Shown in pieces: positions 6,069 through 6,260 of a stretch of 6,260 nt of DNA. This DNA is from an uncultured Prevotella sp. (lineage in GTDB: Bacteria; Bacteroidota; Bacteroidia; Bacteroidales; Bacteroidaceae): assembly GCA_902495455.1 (NCBI GenBank), contig CABUXJ010000051.1, forward strand, positions 1 through 6,260, written 5' to 3'. Numbering within the stretch: the stretch's first letter is position 1; each line of letters starts with the position of its first letter. Both the position numbers and the translations under genes were made by a program. The notes under the pieces were generated by a model, which saw nothing but the letters and a program-made list of their open reading frames with translations, ran no database searches and was not told the origin of the DNA.

Positions 6069-6260
6069 TGAATGGTGAGTGTTGAATGTTGAGTTGTCGG
6101 CCTCGGCCGATGAAGAATTATTAAATGAAGAATTGGCTGCGCGGAGAGTTCTGCGTAGCCAATTCTTTTTTGAATGATGAATGGTGAGTGTTGAATGTTG
6201 AGTTGTCGGCCTCGGCCGATGAAGAATTATTAAATAAAGAATTGGCTGCGCGAAGAGTTC
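6060..6260 (+). repeat. 109-bp tandem duplication of the lyase 3' end and terminator
   Basis: Bases 6060-6151 and 6169-6260 match with only two differences (G/A at 6127/6236 and at 6144/6253). The offset is exactly 109 bases. The unit includes the last codons and stop of the lyase (TTTGAATGA), a TGA/ATG-rich low-complexity spacer, the palindrome TCGGCC-TC-GGCCGA (6097-6110) and the terminator stem. The second copy is cut by the window end, so the array may continue. Confidence 0.92.
6130..6171 (+). terminator. Intrinsic terminator after the pectate lyase
   Basis: A 13-bp stem (GAATTGGCTGCGC at 6130-6142 with GCGTAGCCAATTC at 6153-6165, one G-T wobble) surrounds a 10-base loop and is followed by TTTTTT at 6166-6171. 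It lies about 60 bases after the lyase stop. The left arm and loop are repeated at the right edge of the window, suggesting a second terminator in tandem. Confidence 0.88.

Noticed and set aside
1..6260. tRNA, rRNA or riboswitch genes
   Set aside because: No cloverleaf-like segment, rRNA signature or recognisable riboswitch core was found by eye in the non-coding stretches.

Overview
The window looks like a piece of a Bacteroidales chromosome, most likely Prevotella or a close relative. Four things point there. Promoter-like sites fit the Bacteroidetes pattern TTTG / TAnnTTTG. The untranslated leaders are A/T-rich, with little or no Shine-Dalgarno sequence. Two secreted proteins end in the 'IYNIAGQRV...GLYIIGGKK' type of tail common in Prevotella. 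A pectate lyase carries the fibronectin-like and 'YDRSG.AHF' segments I associate with gut Bacteroidetes enzymes. The assignment rests on motif recognition, not on a database search.

Layout: bases 1-517 hold no gene. They contain a probable leftward promoter at the left edge and a nested repeat cluster (about 91-360) in which an 89-bp palindromic element appears inserted into one of two copies of a longer repeat. A first transcription unit begins at a good promoter (518-548). It encodes a large multidomain secreted protein of unknown function (589-2702), then a 59-residue acidic protein (2748-2924), and ends at a strong intrinsic terminator (2971-3017). The large protein's signal peptide is out of frame with its body because of a run of seven G residues. 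This could be a phase-variable switch, a sequence error or a real lesion.

A non-coding stretch (3018-3285) holds a second palindrome resembling the upstream repeat and a weaker promoter. The second unit encodes a 118-residue secreted protein made almost entirely of a short beta-rich segment plus the same C-terminal tail (3286-3642). It is followed by an 800-residue secreted family 1 pectate lyase (3666-6068). A terminator follows (6130-6171), and the segment covering the lyase stop codon and most of that terminator is then repeated with a period of 109 bp, running off the right end of the window.

Taken together this is a small secretion and glycan locus. The lyase would cut pectic homogalacturonan outside the inner membrane. 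The tailed proteins are candidates for surface-exposed or secreted accessory factors. There is no SusC/SusD pair, sensor or transporter here, so a complete polysaccharide utilisation locus is not shown. GC content is uneven: about 32-45% in the beta-sandwich parts of the first protein, about 60% at its C-terminus and up to about 70% in the lyase N-terminus (hand counts of single 60-base rows).
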